Assembly: GCA_039816825.1 (NCBI GenBank)
Contig: JBCBXA010000080.1
Span: 1-13,487 of the forward strand
Origin: JBCBXA01 sp039816825
GTDB taxonomy: Bacteria > Pseudomonadota > Alphaproteobacteria > Rhizobiales > Rhizobiaceae
Reading direction: 5' to 3'
Length of the DNA stretch: 13,487 bases
Shown: positions 13,167 to 13,487 of the stretch, one piece after another
Layout: each line of letters starts with the position of its first letter
Position numbering within the stretch: position 1 is the stretch's first letter
The notes under the pieces: generated by a model
What the model saw: the letters and a program-made list of their open reading frames with translations, nothing else
Databases searched by the model: none
What the model was told of the DNA's origin: nothing
Made by a program: the position numbers and the translations under genes

Positions 13167-13352
13167 ATGCCAAACCGTGCTGCCGTTCTGAGAATTCGGG
13201 ATAACGGTCGCTTTGTCCGCAAAGCTGACGGCTGCCTTGAGCCCAACCTTGCCATTAGTCAGAGTGCAACGAACGTCCGGACGTGGGGCTTGTTATTGGT
13301 TGCGGCTTGTGGATTGCTTCAAGTACTAGGTTTCTTGGAGGCAGCAGAATGA
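13167..13352 (+). CDS. Small single-helix protein, hypothetical
   Basis: A 61-residue frame from ATG 13167. It has a basic N-terminal half (MPNRAAVLRIRDNGRFVRK), then NVRTWGLLLVAACGLLQVLGFLE as one membrane helix near the C-terminus. Its stop overlaps the start of the next frame by ATGA (13349-13352), and that next start has a strong GGAGG, which is the main argument that both are real. The Shine-Dalgarno for ATG 13167 itself is weak (GAAGAAG). No family is recognised. Confidence 0.45.
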   Translation: MPNRAAVLRIRDNGRFVRKADGCLEPNLAISQSATNVRTWGLLLVAACGLLQVLGFLEAAE

Positions 13353-13471
13353 TCGACACCGCTATACTGCTAACCTATTCGTTGATCGTTCCAGACGTTG
13401 TTGCCCTCGCGACTGTCAATAGGGTCGCAGGTCCGGGAATGAAAACGAAGTCGAGAACGATCAACGAATAG
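13349..13471 (+). CDS. Start of a hydrophobic small protein, possibly cut by the terminal inverted repeat
   Basis: The frame starts MIDTAILLTYSLIVPDVVALATVNRVAG and has GGAGG (13336-13340) at good spacing before the ATG, which overlaps the previous stop by ATGA. It stops at codon 41, but the last codons and the stop lie in the right arm of a 33-bp inverted repeat. If that arm is an assembly or amplification artefact, the real protein continues elsewhere. One membrane helix is visible; no family is assigned. Confidence 0.4.
   Translation: MIDTAILLTYSLIVPDVVALATVNRVAGPGMKTKSRTINE
13359..13391 (+). repeat. 33-bp perfect inverted repeat, left arm
   Basis: It begins CCGCTATACTGCTAACC and is the exact reverse complement of 13455-13487, with a 63-base loop between the arms. 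The pairing breaks at 13392/13454. Confidence 0.95.
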
Positions 13472-13487
13472 GTTAGCAGTATAGCGG
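13455..13487 (-). repeat. 33-bp perfect inverted repeat, right arm at window end
   Basis: Exact reverse complement of 13359-13391. The window ends on the last base of this arm, so the true arm may be longer. It could be a genuine hairpin or invertible site, or a fold-back artefact at a contig end. Confidence 0.95.

Overview
The window looks like a piece of an alphaproteobacterial genome of moderate GC, judged by eye. The support is indirect: a TTAA-N7-TTAA CtrA-type box, Tad/Flp pseudopilin-like genes, and the mix of HxlR, LysR, DUF4260 and Crp/Fnr families. No rRNA, tRNA, CRISPR array, transposase or integrase gene was seen. I cannot name the genus. The left end cuts a gene, and the right end stops exactly at the end of a 33-bp inverted repeat, so it may be a contig end.

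Layout. (a) 1-1325: a minus-strand pair, a partial DsbA/FrnE-like thioredoxin-fold protein and an NAD(P)-binding SDR, overlapping by GTGA. They are divergent from an HxlR-type regulator, with palindromes between them. (b) 1326-2497: a small gamma-glutamylcyclotransferase-like gene lying between two diverged copies of a ~130-145 bp non-coding repeat. (c) 2498-5654: a response regulator with a degenerate receiver, a CtrA-like box upstream of it, and a divergent membrane GGDEF/EAL protein whose GGDEF is intact and whose EAL is damaged. (d) 5796-8056: three Tad pseudopilin-like genes. Two TadE/TadF-like genes are translationally coupled on the minus strand. Divergent from them is a TadG-like membrane anchor fused to an L-type (legume-lectin-like) carbohydrate-binding domain with all five classical metal ligands. 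(e) 8249-9602: a LysR regulator divergent from a DUF4260 membrane protein, the pair flanked by a short direct repeat. (f) 9911-13075: a same-strand cluster of an uncharacterised seven-helix membrane protein, a DUF4386-like membrane protein, an NAD-dependent epimerase-like protein and a Crp/Fnr regulator. (g) 13076-13487: two very short, overlapping ORFs and the terminal inverted repeat.

Most interesting reading. Blocks (c) and (d) together look like a surface-attachment module: a lectin-bearing TadG-type protein with two minor pseudopilins, next to a c-di-GMP enzyme and a receiver protein under likely CtrA control. No Tad ATPase, secretin, platform protein, prepilin peptidase or major Flp pilin is in the window, so these proteins would have to use an export machine encoded elsewhere. 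The physical fusion is read directly from the sequence; the shared pathway is inference.
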